Origin: Chitinophagales bacterium
Lineage (GTDB): Bacteria > Bacteroidota > Bacteroidia > Chitinophagales > Saprospiraceae
Assembly (NCBI GenBank): GCA_017303475.1
Contig: JAFLBO010000001.1
Location: forward strand, 434,001-498,000
DNA: 64,000 nucleotides
Direction: 5' to 3'
The notes under the pieces are model-generated. The model saw only the letters and a list, made by a program, of their open reading frames with translations, was not told the DNA's origin and made no database searches. A program made the position numbers and the translations under genes. This document shows, in pieces, positions 7,393 to 18,300 of the stretch; the first letter of the stretch is position 1, and the number at the start of each line of letters is the position of its first letter.

Positions 7393-9048
7393 ATGTACGC
7401 CAGCCCTTTGCTCAGAACCCTGCAACTTTTATCACAGGAAGAATTGGAGGCGCTGCATCTTTTTGTAGCATCGCCCATTTTTAATGTGGAGCGCCCGGAA
7501 GAAACCTTAGGTTTGTTTGAATACCTGAAGCGTCATTATCCTAAATTCGACCACCCTTCGCTTCACCGCGATGTGGCGGGCACACGCTTTTTCCCTCAGG
7601 CGGCCAACCCGGTAGGAGCCCTTCAGCGTACCATGGCACAGTTAATGAGCATTGTACGCCACTTTGTCACTTTTCGATATGCGGTAATCAGGGACGCTGA
7701 CAAGCCGGATGGTACGGCGTTGTTGCACGAGGTGCAACAGAAAATTGCGCTTATGCGGTTTTATAGCGAACGGATCAATCAAACTAACGCACCCTTACCT
7801 CCTGTCGCGCCAGCCGCAGAAAAAGGTCGCAAGAGCCGAAAGACGGAGAATTACTTTGAAAACCTGAACAACCAGGCCCGAAAAGAGCTGGACCAGAACC
7901 TGAACTTTACCTCCTTCGATGAACACGAGTATGCCGATTATTATCAGTTTCGGTTTATGGTGGAACAGGAAAAAGCTTTTTATGAAGAGAGCAATAGCGA
8001 AAGGGGCGGCGATAAAAATCTTTTGGCGGCCACAGAGCAGCTGGACACCTATTATTTGATGCTAAAGCTGGATCAAATGAGCCGGCTGATTCACTATCAG
8101 CGTATGTGGCAATTATACGAAGTCGGTTCTGAGGAACACCTGCATTTTGTTACCAACCGCGATACAACAGTCCGGATCATGCGGGCTTTGCGCTCCAGCG
8201 GCTTTTTCCAGCAGCCAGCCCTGGCGCTTTCCTGCACCTTGCTGGATTACCTGACACAGGACGATCCGGAGGAAGCCGAAAAGCTGGCGGAGCAATTTGA
8301 GCAATTGATGGAACAAAATCCTGGCGTTTTACCTTCTGTTCGGGTACAAAATATGCGAATCATGATTCGAGGATTCTGGCCTGCCAGGTACCGCGAAACC
8401 AAGAACCCGCGCTTTTTGGAAAAAATCTTTTCCATGCAACAGCAGATGCTTCAGCAGTTCGGCGTCAATGAACTACTGCCAAGCACACATTTCCAAAACA
8501 TGCTATTTACTGCCCTTAAACTTCAGAGGATTGATTGGGCAGAGCATTTTTACCAGACCTATAAAGGTAAAATTGGGGGCCTAAATGATGAAAACCAGCG
8601 GACCCTGTTGCTGGATATTGCCCAGGCGGCCCTGCTTTTTGGGAAAGGGGACCATAACGCAGCAGCAGCAATCCTGCCGCATTACCTGACGTATGGCGCC
8701 CTGGATGATATTTATCTGTACGCTATTTCTGCTACACTGGATACCAGAATTAGGTATGAGCTGGATGAATTGGACGATGATTATGCCGAACGTATGTTGC
8801 ACGCCACTACCACCAGGTTGCGCAGGGAAGACAGTTTGCCGGCACACCGAAAAACTGAGCGATTGCGGTTTTTTCCTATGGCAAAAGAGCTGTACAAGGT
8901 CAAATTTCTGCGCAAACAGGACAAAAAAGCCGACCTGAGTGCTCCATTAGCCAAAATCAGACAACGGCTCGACCAGGAAACGCTGGTGGATTGGGAGTGG
9001 ATAGAAGAAAAATACGCAGAGCTGGCGGTTAAAACTGGAAATAAATAA
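7393..9048 (+). CDS. Large uncharacterised cytoplasmic helical protein
   Basis: 551 residues, no signal peptide, no membrane segment and no motif I recognise. The sequence is rich in Leu, Glu, Gln and Arg in patterns typical of long alpha-helical arrays (for example LLRTLQLLSQEELEALHLFV at about 6-25, and AAALLFGKGDHNAAAAILPH-like helix pairs around 420-440), possibly TPR-like. A charged segment with KGRKSRK around 150 may be a linker. The start ATG gives an immediate amphipathic helix. Its 3' end overlaps the convergent MBOAT gene by 20 bp. The function cannot be inferred from the context. Confidence 0.75.
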   Translation: MYASPLLRTLQLLSQEELEALHLFVASPIFNVERPEETLGLFEYLKRHYPKFDHPSLHRDVAGTRFFPQAANPVGALQRTMAQLMSIVRHFVTFRYAVIRDADKPDGTALLHEVQQKIALMRFYSERINQTNAPLPPVAPAAEKGRKSRKTENYFENLNNQARKELDQNLNFTSFDEHEYADYYQFRFMVEQEKAFYEESNSERGGDKNLLAATEQLDTYYLMLKLDQMSRLIHYQRMWQLYEVGSEEHLHFVTNRDTTVRIMRALRSSGFFQQPALALSCTLLDYLTQDDPEEAEKLAEQFEQLMEQNPGVLPSVRVQNMRIMIRGFWPARYRETKNPRFLEKIFSMQQQMLQQFGVNELLPSTHFQNMLFTALKLQRIDWAEHFYQTYKGKIGGLNDENQRTLLLDIAQAALLFGKGDHNAAAAILPHYLTYGALDDIYLYAISATLDTRIRYELDELDDDYAERMLHATTTRLRREDSLPAHRKTERLRFFPMAKELYKVKFLRKQDKKADLSAPLAKIRQRLDQETLVDWEWIEEKYAELAVKTGNK

Positions 9049-10684
9049 AGGCTTGTACCTCTGAGGATTTTACCTGCATCACCAAAGCAATAATGGCTGT
9101 AAGAAGTACAGCTTTGCCAAGCAAGGGTAAGGCAGTGGCTCCTTTCTGTGCCCATAATTCTGCGTTTTTGGGCAGAAAATGTAACCCAAATCCCAATAAC
9201 ATCCAGAAAAGTACCGCACTGTAACCAGTAAAGAAATCAGCAAAAAACTCCGGACGGAATTCAAAGGCTATCTGATGCAACATGTCGCCTGCTTTATCCA
9301 TTCCATCAGCCCGGAAAAATATCCAGCAGAAGCATACGAAATGAAAAGTCCATATCGCCGCCAGAATTCTTCTGAACGGCCCGGAAGTGGAAGGGAAAAT
9401 ACCTTTTATCCATTTCTCCAGCGCAAGAGCGATTCCGTGCAGAGCGCCCCAAATAATAAACCTGGAGGCCGCGCCGTGCCACAAACCGCCCAGCAACATG
9501 GTAGCCATGAGGTTGAAGTTGGTAGCTAAACCCACATGATCCTTTTTCCAAAGTGAAGGCACTATAACTACCATGAAAATACCAAACCAAAGCGCCATCC
9601 ACCACCATTCGCCAGCTATCAGTCGAAGGATAGAAAATCCGAATGTGAAGGCAAAAAAACCGCCAGTTACCAGCCAGGTGGCCCAGCTGTATCCCCTGTT
9701 TCCTCCCATCGGGATATAGAGGTAATCGCGGAGCCAGGTGGATAAGGATATATGCCAACGGCGCCAGAACTCAGTGATACTCAATGATTGATAGGGTGAA
9801 TCAAAGTTTATGGGGAACTTGAAACCCATCAGTAATGCCAGGCCAATGGCCATATCGGAGTATCCGGAGAAATCGCAATAAATCTGCATGGCATAACCAT
9901 ATACGGCAAACAGATTTTCCAGGCCAGTGTATTGGAGTGGCGATTCAAAAACCCGGTCCACAAAGTTGACGCTGATGTAATCAGAAATGACTGCCTTTTT
10001 GAATAAACCCGTGCAAATAAGGAAAAAACCGCGTCCAAATTCTTCCCGGGTAACAAATACCGGAACACGAATCTGTGGCAGAAAATCAGCTGCACGAACA
10101 ATAGGGCCGGCCACCATTTGAGGGAAAAAGGTGACAAAGAAGGCATAGTCCAACATGTTGTTCAGGGCCTTCAACTGGCCTCTGTACACATCTATGGTAT
10201 AGCTCAGCGACTGGAAAGTAAAGAAGGAAATGCCCGCGGGCAGGAACAAATAACGAGGGTCGTATGGTTTGTCCAGTGCTTCGCAGAACATCTCAGAGTA
10301 GAGATTGTATTTGAAGTAGACCAGCATACCGAGGTTAACGACCAAGCTAACCACCAATAAAGCTATTCTTCCTCCTCGGGTTTTCGACTGCTCCATCCAA
10401 CGCGCCAGACTGAAATCCACGATCACAATGACCACGTGAAGAAGCCAAAAGATACCTGCGCATTTGAAGTAAAAATAGAGCGAAAAGATGGTTACCCAGG
10501 CTATACGAAGCCTGTCTTTGCGCATCAGGAGCTGATAGATAGCATAAAAGCCAATGAACAGGAACAAAAAAAGCCCGCTGCTGAACAGCAAGGGCGATAC
10601 GGTTTCCCATTGACCCACATCATTTTTGATTAGCGGGCTTTTGATCAGCTCTTCCAGTATTTTGTTTAGGTCGAATTCAAACAC
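9029..10684 (-). CDS. MBOAT-family membrane-bound O-acyltransferase (AlgI/DltB-like)
   Basis: 551 residues with about 11-12 hydrophobic segments. MBOAT proteins transfer acyl, usually acetyl, groups onto polysaccharides or other acceptors across the membrane. Diagnostic segments are SPLLFSSGLFLFLF (about 30-43), FLPAGISFFTFQSLSYTIDV (about 147-166), FFPQMVAGPIVRA (about 188), CDFSGYSDMAIGLALLMGF, FWRRWHISLSTWLRDYLYIP and the catalytic His in LLGGLWHGAASRFIIWG. The start is GTG at 10684: the Bacteroidota form of the family has an N-terminal extension (here FEFDLNKILEEL) before the first membrane segment and no ATG is available. The GTG sits 4 nt after a TACCTTCG box, predicting a leaderless mRNA. 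No partner SGNH/AlgJ-type acetyltransferase lies nearby. Confidence 0.92.
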   Translation of the reverse strand: MFEFDLNKILEELIKSPLIKNDVGQWETVSPLLFSSGLFLFLFIGFYAIYQLLMRKDRLRIAWVTIFSLYFYFKCAGIFWLLHVVIVIVDFSLARWMEQSKTRGGRIALLVVSLVVNLGMLVYFKYNLYSEMFCEALDKPYDPRYLFLPAGISFFTFQSLSYTIDVYRGQLKALNNMLDYAFFVTFFPQMVAGPIVRAADFLPQIRVPVFVTREEFGRGFFLICTGLFKKAVISDYISVNFVDRVFESPLQYTGLENLFAVYGYAMQIYCDFSGYSDMAIGLALLMGFKFPINFDSPYQSLSITEFWRRWHISLSTWLRDYLYIPMGGNRGYSWATWLVTGGFFAFTFGFSILRLIAGEWWWMALWFGIFMVVIVPSLWKKDHVGLATNFNLMATMLLGGLWHGAASRFIIWGALHGIALALEKWIKGIFPSTSGPFRRILAAIWTFHFVCFCWIFFRADGMDKAGDMLHQIAFEFRPEFFADFFTGYSAVLFWMLLGFGLHFLPKNAELWAQKGATALPLLGKAVLLTAIIALVMQVKSSEVQAFIYFQF

Positions 10685-10688
10685 GGCG

Positions 10689-10696
10689 CGAAGGTA
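10689..10696 (-). promoter_or_regulatory. -7 box TACCTTCG of the MBOAT gene, 4 nt before GTG start
   Basis: On the minus strand TACCTTCG is followed by CGCC and then the GTG start codon. The same arrangement, box plus 4 nt plus GTG, occurs at the UbiA gene at 44879-44893. Confidence 0.6.
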
Positions 10697-10775
10697 AAAC
10701 GAGCATGTTCCCGCAGCTATACCTGCATCAAAAATTTATTAGACTTCCAGCCTAAGTCCATAGGGCTCAGGAAAT

Positions 10776-13700
10776 TTATTGTTTGGTCAGTTGAATGATC
10801 TGTGCGGCGTCATTGTTTTTGGCCAGTATATAAACCAGCTTTCCAGATAATCTCAAGGGGGCCATCCTACGGATTTGACCAGTTAACCTAAGATTACCCA
10901 AATCTGCAACCTCCACCTGCCCGGCGGGACCAAACTGTAAAACATGTCCGCCATCAGCATCATACCTACCCATTTCAATATTACATTCGAAAAAATTACC
11001 GCCAGTGAGCAGTTCTTTTTTACCATCTGCATTCAAATCGGTCCAGAGAAATGCCTGTTGAGTAGAGAATTGCATGGCTGGCGGCAAGGGCTTAACGGTA
11101 TATTTTCCTTTACCCTCATTTAGCAACAGCACACTGGAAAATGTGGTAGCCTGGCGTTGTACGGCCTTTTGCAAATTGTTTTTACCAAAGATATCTGGCA
11201 CCTCTGCCTGGGCAAAATCCTTGGCATAGAGGTATTTTTTCTTCAAAGAAGGAATGGTTTTAGTGTACTCTTCAAAGGTTGCAAAGGGTATTTCCCGATC
11301 TTTCAGGTAATAGGTCATAACCTGATCTGTTTGACCGTTGTGGTCTATGTCAGCCACATAAAGGCGCAGTGGTTTTTCCTTGCTTGGATGGAATCGACCA
11401 TTTTCACCCGTATTTCCTGCAACAATATCCAAATCGCCATCCTGATCCACATCTTCAGCAGTAGCATAGTTCCACCAGCCGAAATCTTCGCCAAGCACTT
11501 GTTTGGAAAAGGTCCCAGCCTGATTCATATAGGCAATAACGGGTTCCCATTCTATAGCAAGTAACAGGTCGAGATCGCCATCTTTATCCAGATCGGCCCA
11601 TTGAGCATTTTTAATCAATCCGGCTTGTTGGAGGCCGTCACATTTCTCTTCGGGTACTTCTTTAAACTGGCCATTGCCCTGATTTTCAAATAAATAGGAT
11701 TTGGGAGTCAATCCATAGTTCCAGGGTTGAGCCCTGGCGCCAATAAAGACATCAGGCAACCCGTCTCCATTAAAATCACCGGCGCGAATACAGGATGCGG
11801 TGGCGTATGCGCCCGGAAAGTCTTTTCGTTCAAATTGACCATTGCCCACATTCAGGTAATACCGCTGTTTCATGGCTTCATCACGCGATTTCCACTCATT
11901 GCCACCGGAGGCAACAATTAAATCCAGGTCTTTATCCTGATCCAAATCTACCCACTGCGCATCAACATCCTCAAAAATGCTGTCACGCAGTATGGCTTCA
12001 GGCGTTTGTCGTAGTAATTTACCCTGAGCTGTTTGGATATAAAGAGCGCTTTTTTCAAACTTACTGGACCCCAAAAACAGATCATCCAGGCCATCTCCAT
12101 TCGCATCACCTACAGCAAGAGCTGGCCCTTCTGCAGAAACCATATGTGGAATGAGTGCTTCCCTATTGAATTCAATAAATTGATTTTCAACGTGTTTGAA
12201 GTCTAATCCGCTGGATTGGGTAATCTCTTCAAAGGGAAACGCCGATTTTTTACCAACGGCAAATTGTTGAAATGGGAAAGCAGGTAACCCGCTTCTCCAG
12301 GCTACTTCCACAGTTTGATTGTAAGCTGGTTTTACCCATTTTTCGTAAGAACGGTCCGGCCAAACTATATGAATGGAATCCACCTGTACGGTATCACCAA
12401 TACCAATATACAAAGGCGCCTGCAAACTGGATTGATAACCGCGAACCGGGAAGGCTTCTGCATTCAATCGTTCGCCATTGTGTTTATACACCCATACCCT
12501 GGCGCCAACAGCTTGCCGGTTGCCAGTCGGGCCTTTCAGGGAAAGGCTGAGAAAAGCGCCGGACTGCCCGTTTTCATGGTGCATGTTTTGATACACAAAG
12601 GGCTCATCTTCAATATTATTCACCACAATATCAAGGTCGCCATCGTTGTCCAGATCTGCACTTATGGCGCCATTGGAGAAGGTGGGGAGATTGTTGCCAA
12701 TTTCATTGTGCCAGTCCTGAAAGCTAAGTTGACCGGAGTTATGAAAGAACTTGTTAGGGATTTTGATGCGAGGCATTTTTTCTACTATGGCCAGCTTATC
12801 CTGACCAGTGCTCAAATCCTGGCCGCCCTGAGCCCCTTTACTTTCCTGAAACCGCATATAATCAACATCATTCATCCTGCGGGGGATACCATTGGAGATA
12901 AACAAATCCCTGCGCCCATCTACATCGAAATCTACGAACAGGGCAGACCACGACCAGTCAGTAGCGCTTACGCCGGCATACTGGGCTATTTCCTGGAAAC
13001 CGCCATGACCGTCGTTCAATTGTAAAGCGTTTCTGGCATACTGATTTTGATATCCGTAGCCTAGTTTCATTTGGTAAATAGCAAACCCATCTTCCCCTAG
13101 TGAAGCTTTCAGGATTTGCGGATCTTCAGGCTCCATATCCAGGGAAAATATATCGTTCCAGCCGTCATTGTTGATATCTGCGATGTCAACGCCCATGGAA
13201 AAGCGACTGGTGTGTCTGATGGCATCTGCGATGGATTCTTTGAAGCGACCGTTTTGCTGGTTGATATACAGGTAGTCGTTCTCGTGAAAATCATTTCCAA
13301 TGTAGATATCTGGCCATCCATCCAGATTCAGGTCGCTTAATGCAATGCCTAATCCGTAGCCCGTAACGGTGCTGTTGATCCCCGTTTGCGGGGTGATATC
13401 AACAAATTTCCTCTCACGGTTTTCCAGGATTTTATCTCCTGATAGCGGGTGAAAGGTGCCTTCGTATTGCTTTCTGGGGCCAAATGTGCCGTTTTGGTGC
13501 AGGGAGTGATTTAGTTGAAACAGATCCAGATCGCCATCTCCGTCCATGTCAAAAAAGGCGGTCTGGGTGCCAAATCCTACTAAATCCAGTCCGTAGTCAG
13601 CCGCCTTGTCTTCAAAAACCGGTATACCGGCTTCAATTTTCTGGCAAACCAGGAGTCGGTTTTTGCCTTTGATGGCCTTGTAATCGCCCACCTGACTAAC

Positions 13701-14099
13701 ATAGATATCCAGCAGTCCATCCTGATTGATGTCTACTACAGATGCCCCTGTTTTCCAGGTAATTGTCGGAAAAGGGTTCGGATTAATGTTTGCCTGATTG
13801 GTTACGTCTTTAAAATGCAGGGACCCTTGATTGATAAACAACTTATCAGGGCTCATATTGGCAGTAAAGAACAGATCAATCAAGCCATCCTGATTAAAAT
13901 CGCCTCCAGCCACGCCACCTCCATTGAAGAAGTACATATAGTTGAAGACGTTGATATCATTGTTTTGACCGGGCGAGTTGGTGAAATCCAAACCAGTTGC
14001 CTCTTTTCTTAGGAGCTGGAAATGGGAGGGTTTTTTGTTGGTTTGACAGCCCACAAAAATTAACGAAAAAATAAAAAAAAGCCTGATTAAATCTGACAT
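10776..14099 (-). CDS. FG-GAP/VCBS repeat lipoprotein with ASPIC/UnbV domain (CRTAC1-like), copy 1
   Basis: 1107 residues with a lipoprotein signal peptide (FSLIFVGC, Cys at about 18). It contains a dozen or so calcium-binding FG-GAP blade motifs of the DxDxDGxxD type, for example DINQDGLLDIYV, DMDGDGDLDLFQ, DLDNDGDLDIVV, DANGDGLDDLFLG and DLDKDGDLDLLLA, arranged as two beta-propellers. Between them lies an ASPIC/UnbV segment (about 560-640) with GARVWVYKHNGERLNAEAF and DSIHIVWPD. Such lipoproteins are probably displayed at the cell surface and often accompany SusC/SusD systems. The start codon overlaps the stop of the 14099-15367 gene by one base (TAATG), suggesting translational coupling. 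It is paralogous to the 15382-18723 gene. The ligand is unknown. Confidence 0.88.
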   Translation of the reverse strand: MSDLIRLFFIFSLIFVGCQTNKKPSHFQLLRKEATGLDFTNSPGQNNDINVFNYMYFFNGGGVAGGDFNQDGLIDLFFTANMSPDKLFINQGSLHFKDVTNQANINPNPFPTITWKTGASVVDINQDGLLDIYVSQVGDYKAIKGKNRLLVCQKIEAGIPVFEDKAADYGLDLVGFGTQTAFFDMDGDGDLDLFQLNHSLHQNGTFGPRKQYEGTFHPLSGDKILENRERKFVDITPQTGINSTVTGYGLGIALSDLNLDGWPDIYIGNDFHENDYLYINQQNGRFKESIADAIRHTSRFSMGVDIADINNDGWNDIFSLDMEPEDPQILKASLGEDGFAIYQMKLGYGYQNQYARNALQLNDGHGGFQEIAQYAGVSATDWSWSALFVDFDVDGRRDLFISNGIPRRMNDVDYMRFQESKGAQGGQDLSTGQDKLAIVEKMPRIKIPNKFFHNSGQLSFQDWHNEIGNNLPTFSNGAISADLDNDGDLDIVVNNIEDEPFVYQNMHHENGQSGAFLSLSLKGPTGNRQAVGARVWVYKHNGERLNAEAFPVRGYQSSLQAPLYIGIGDTVQVDSIHIVWPDRSYEKWVKPAYNQTVEVAWRSGLPAFPFQQFAVGKKSAFPFEEITQSSGLDFKHVENQFIEFNREALIPHMVSAEGPALAVGDANGDGLDDLFLGSSKFEKSALYIQTAQGKLLRQTPEAILRDSIFEDVDAQWVDLDQDKDLDLIVASGGNEWKSRDEAMKQRYYLNVGNGQFERKDFPGAYATASCIRAGDFNGDGLPDVFIGARAQPWNYGLTPKSYLFENQGNGQFKEVPEEKCDGLQQAGLIKNAQWADLDKDGDLDLLLAIEWEPVIAYMNQAGTFSKQVLGEDFGWWNYATAEDVDQDGDLDIVAGNTGENGRFHPSKEKPLRLYVADIDHNGQTDQVMTYYLKDREIPFATFEEYTKTIPSLKKKYLYAKDFAQAEVPDIFGKNNLQKAVQRQATTFSSVLLLNEGKGKYTVKPLPPAMQFSTQQAFLWTDLNADGKKELLTGGNFFECNIEMGRYDADGGHVLQFGPAGQVEVADLGNLRLTGQIRRMAPLRLSGKLVYILAKNNDAAQIIQLTKQ

Positions 14100-15367
14100 T
14101 ATCGAATAGGTTTGTTTATTACCAGGGGTAAATAAATGGCCAGCGAATAATCGAACCAGCTTTGATGAGTCTTGAAAAAGTAGGCAGCCGGCGGTTTAGT
14201 ACCTGTATAATAAAACAGCTCTTGCCTCTTCATGTATCGTACCGTAAATTCAAGTGAGAGCCTTTTATGGATTCTATATAAAAAGCCGGCCCTAAACTGC
14301 CAAAATTTTCTTGGGTTTCCCACTGTTACCAATTCACCATCAAAAAATTCCGCCTGAACTTCTTCTTTGGTAAAAATGTATAAATTCGGTTTAAAATCAA
14401 CTGGCCCTGTCAAATCCTGATCAATGACTGGATTTGACGCCCATATATAAGTTACTCCACCACCAAACAGAGGTGTTAGTTTTTTACTTTTATTCCAATA
14501 CCAAATTAGCTCAATGGGTAGTTCAACAGATTGGTAGGAGAACTGAAAAGGTCCGACAAATTCAAAGGCATAACCTCTATAAAAATAAGGTAAGACAGCT
14601 CCGTCAACCCCTCTCATAACTATTTTTGTCCTTGCAATTCCGGCTCTAAGGTGAAGGTTTTTTAATAACCCAACCATAATATCTCCACCTGTAATAAAAC
14701 CTTGCACAGGCTTGAATGGAAAAAGATAATATCCGCTTGTACTGGGCGATTGGTTGTAGTAAGTACCTCTAAGTCCTACTGAAAAGTTCAGCAAAAATGG
14801 TTTTTTGGCAGGTTTAACCACCGGATATCCCATGCACTTGCCATAATTAATTAAGGCCCTTACTAGCTCAGATTTATGGTAACGGATAGGAGTTGAAGGC
14901 GCGCACTTTTCCCCTAAATAAGCGCTTAAGAATGCCTGAGGAGCAGTTTTGTTTACTTTTATGAGCTCAGGGTTATTTATTGAATTGATATAATATACGT
15001 TTGCTTTATCAATTTTGCCCTCATAAAGACTAGCCCCGGCAGCAACAAGTCGCCGAATAAATATGGATTTTGAACCATCTGTTGTCACTAGAGGTAATAG
15101 AACCGATCCTTTATCAGTAGCAATCAGATAGACATCTTCAGGGCGCAGCACCTTAGTTTTGTCACCTTTGTCTGACAGGTAAAAATCTATTATTCCAAAA
15201 ACATGCTCCTCCAGATAAAAGTAGCCATCAACCCTAGTGCTATCCGATTTTGTTAGGTAATAACCTTTTTCGAGGGCCGCCTGAGCAGTTAAACCAAGTT
15301 GAAAAAGAGACAAATAGCAAATGCAGAGAATTAGTTTAAAGCGGCACTTCATGCTCGTATTTTTCAT
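14099..15367 (-). CDS. Exported protein, probable outer-membrane beta-barrel
   Basis: 422 residues from the ATG at 15367; an alternative ATG at 15352 (MKCRFKLILC) gives a slightly cleaner signal peptide ending LTAQA. The first approx. 180 residues look like a soluble domain. From about 185 alternating hydrophobic strands with aromatic ends (NFSVGLRGTYYN, LHLRAGIARTKIVM, FQFSYQSVELPIELIWYW, LTPLFGGGVTYIWA, FWQFRAGFLYRI, LSLEFTVRYMKRQ) suggest a small outer-membrane barrel of the type common in Bacteroidota. It sits between two paralogous FG-GAP lipoproteins, ends one base into the next start, and appears more AT-rich than both. Function unknown. Confidence 0.7.
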   Translation of the reverse strand: MKNTSMKCRFKLILCICYLSLFQLGLTAQAALEKGYYLTKSDSTRVDGYFYLEEHVFGIIDFYLSDKGDKTKVLRPEDVYLIATDKGSVLLPLVTTDGSKSIFIRRLVAAGASLYEGKIDKANVYYINSINNPELIKVNKTAPQAFLSAYLGEKCAPSTPIRYHKSELVRALINYGKCMGYPVVKPAKKPFLLNFSVGLRGTYYNQSPSTSGYYLFPFKPVQGFITGGDIMVGLLKNLHLRAGIARTKIVMRGVDGAVLPYFYRGYAFEFVGPFQFSYQSVELPIELIWYWNKSKKLTPLFGGGVTYIWASNPVIDQDLTGPVDFKPNLYIFTKEEVQAEFFDGELVTVGNPRKFWQFRAGFLYRIHKRLSLEFTVRYMKRQELFYYTGTKPPAAYFFKTHQSWFDYSLAIYLPLVINKPIR

Positions 15368-15381
15368 GTATTCTATAGTTT

Positions 15382-18300
15382 TTACTGTTTTAACTGAAAA
15401 AACCGTGTTGGTTTCTCATTTTCAGTTAATAATAAATGGTTGACGCTTTTTATTTTGATTAGCTTAAGGCTGCGTGCTTCACCGAAATGGTAAAATCCAG
15501 ATGCTTTTGCAGCAAGCCATTGGAAATTACCCTTGCCGTCATTCAATAGCGTATGGCCAAAACTGGCATCCAATTTAGAAAACTGCGGCATAAAACCAGC
15601 ATCATTGCCAGCCATAACCAGATCGGTGGCGCCATCACTGTTTATGTCGCCGCACCAAATGGCATTCACACTGGAAAATTGCACCTCTTTGGGTAGTGCA
15701 ATCATTTCAAACTGTCCATTCCCTTTGTTTAAGGCAATCGAAGTAGCGAAGTAGTTGCCTTCCATGACCACCGATTTTTTCAGTACCTCCTTGGGGAATA
15801 ATTCCTGGATGGACTTTTTAGCATAATCAACGTGTTTGAGCGATTGTTTTTTCAGACTGGGTATTTGACCAGTCAACTCTTTTTTCATAGGGACAGGCAT
15901 GTCTTTTCCATCCACTTTTCTGGTCATAATTTTGTCTATCACGCCATTACCATCAAAATCATTGACCCAAAAACGTATTGGCGCCTCTTTTGTGCCACCC
16001 AGGTAAAAGTTTTCTCCTCTGTTACCCAATACCAAATCCTGGTCGCCATCTCCATCCAGATCTGCGGTTTCAACGGCATAGTACCAACCGGAAAATTGAT
16101 CCAGATTTGTTTTCATCAGGCTCAATTTTCCCTTGTTGGTCTGATAAATATGTGGAGAGCGCCATTCACTTACCACGATTAACTCCGGATGACCATCGCC
16201 CGTAATGTCGGTCCAATTTGCTGCGGTTACCATACCCAGCAAATTGAATTCCGGGGCCTTTTCTTTGGCTACTTCCACAAAATTCCCCACACCATCGTTT
16301 TCCAATAACAAATGTCGTGGCGGCATACCATATACCTGCGGCAATGAACGGTTGCCCACAAACAGGTCCTGATCTCCGTCTTCATCAAAATCCAGCGCTA
16401 TTAAACAGGCGGTATTAAAACCATTTTTAGGCAGAGGAGTTGGCGCGAGAGCAAAACCTCCCTTTCCATCATTGAGGTAAAGTCGCAACAACAAGTATTT
16501 AGAGCCGGGGGGCTGGTGGTTTCCACCCGCTCCTACCACCAAATCCATATCCTTGTCCTTATCGGCATCAAAAAACAAAACAGCCGTGTCTTCAAAAGTG
16601 GAATCCGGCAAAAAGGTTTTTTGATTGCTCACTGTAAACTTCCCCTGCCTGTTTTGCAGGTACAAGCGACCCGGAGTTCCTGCGGGTCCGCCAATGAACA
16701 CATCATCCAAACCATCTCCATTTACATCCGCAACAGCTGAATTAGGGCCTTCCCGGGAAACCATGTGGTAACTCAATCCTTCCTGATAAAAATCTACAAA
16801 TGGGTCTTCCTTGGTCAGGGGAAAATCTGTGGGAATTTCTTTAAAAAATGCGTCGGCAGCTGCTAAATCGGCTGTAGGAACATAAATATCCCTGGCTTCT
16901 TCCCAGGCGAGGGAAAGGGTCTGATCAGGGGAAGGGTGGGGGGCTACCGATTTTTTCAGGTCGGGCCAGATGATAACCAGCGAGTCAATGGCCGGGTTTT
17001 CTCCCAGTCCAAACACCATGGCATAATCTACCGACGACTGAAATCCTCTGCTTGGGATCAGTTGGAAGCTGAGTTTTTCCGTGCCACGGTGCAAAAATGC
17101 CTGAGCGCCAATGGCGTAGGTATTTTGGCCCTTTCCTTTCAGTTTAAGAGTTAAATAGTGGTTTTGTGTGGCCTGACGGGCATTGTTGCGGTACAGGAAT
17201 GACTCCATGTTCACATTGTTCACCACCAGGTCCAGGTCGCCATCGTTGTCCAGATCGCCGTAAGCGGCGCCATTGGAGAATGATGGTGTGGTAAAGCCCC
17301 AGTCGAGTCCTTTGTCTTCAAATTTCAGGTTGCCACCATTGCGGAAGGCCTTATTTAGCACCGGAACAGAAGGCATTCTGGAAATGACTTCATTGATTTG
17401 TTCTTTTCTGCCAGTGAGCGCCATTTGCTGCACCACCTCGTCTGCAAAAAAGTCAATAAAATCCTGGTCAATAACATCCTTGTAAATGCCATTGCAGACA
17501 TAAATGTCACGCCAACCGTCATTATCTGCATCAAACATCAGAGCTCCCCAGCTCCAATCTGTGGCAGCTACACCGGCATAATAGGCTATATCGCTGAAGG
17601 CATGGTCTTGGTTGTTCAGTTGCAAGCAGTTTTGCATGTACTGATGATAGAAACCGCTCTTAAGCTTAAGGGAATAAATATTATAATTTTCAAATTGTGT
17701 GCTGGTTTTCAGCCTTGTTTCATCTCCCGGCAACATCTCAGTAGTGAAAATTTCCGGATAGCCATCGTTGTTAATATCGGCCATATCAGCTCCCATGGAT
17801 GCGAGGCTCATGTGCTGCACCCACTGTTCCAGCTCCTCCTTGAAGGCGCCATTTTTTTGATTAATGTAGAGATAATCCCGTTCGTAAAAGTCGTTGGATA
17901 TATACAGGTCAGGCCAAAGATCGCCATTCACATCACCAACCGTTACCCCCAGACCAAAGCCAATAAGCGAGCCATAAATATTGGCCAGTTTGCTTACATC
18001 CACAAATTTGCCGTTATCATTGCGCAACAGCTTATCGCCACCACCTTTCAGGAAATCCTTAACCGGCCAGTCTTTGGCGTATAAATCACGGTTGTTGCTG
18101 TTATTCAGGGTGTTCACCGGCATGAAGCTGTTGTTCAGAATATAACAGTCCAGATCACCATCCAAATCATAATCGAAAAAAGCGGCGTGGGTGGTATAGC
18201 CATCTTCATTTAAGCCGTATTCCGCAGCTTTTTCCGTAAACGTCAGGTCTTTATTGTTGATAAAAAGCTCATTTTCAGGCTTTTCTCCAGGTTTATACCC

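Noticed and set aside
7083..7478. 131-residue minus-strand frame overlapping the start of the 551-residue gene
   Set aside because: No recognisable domain, low-complexity Ser/Cys/Arg composition, and antisense to a better-supported start.
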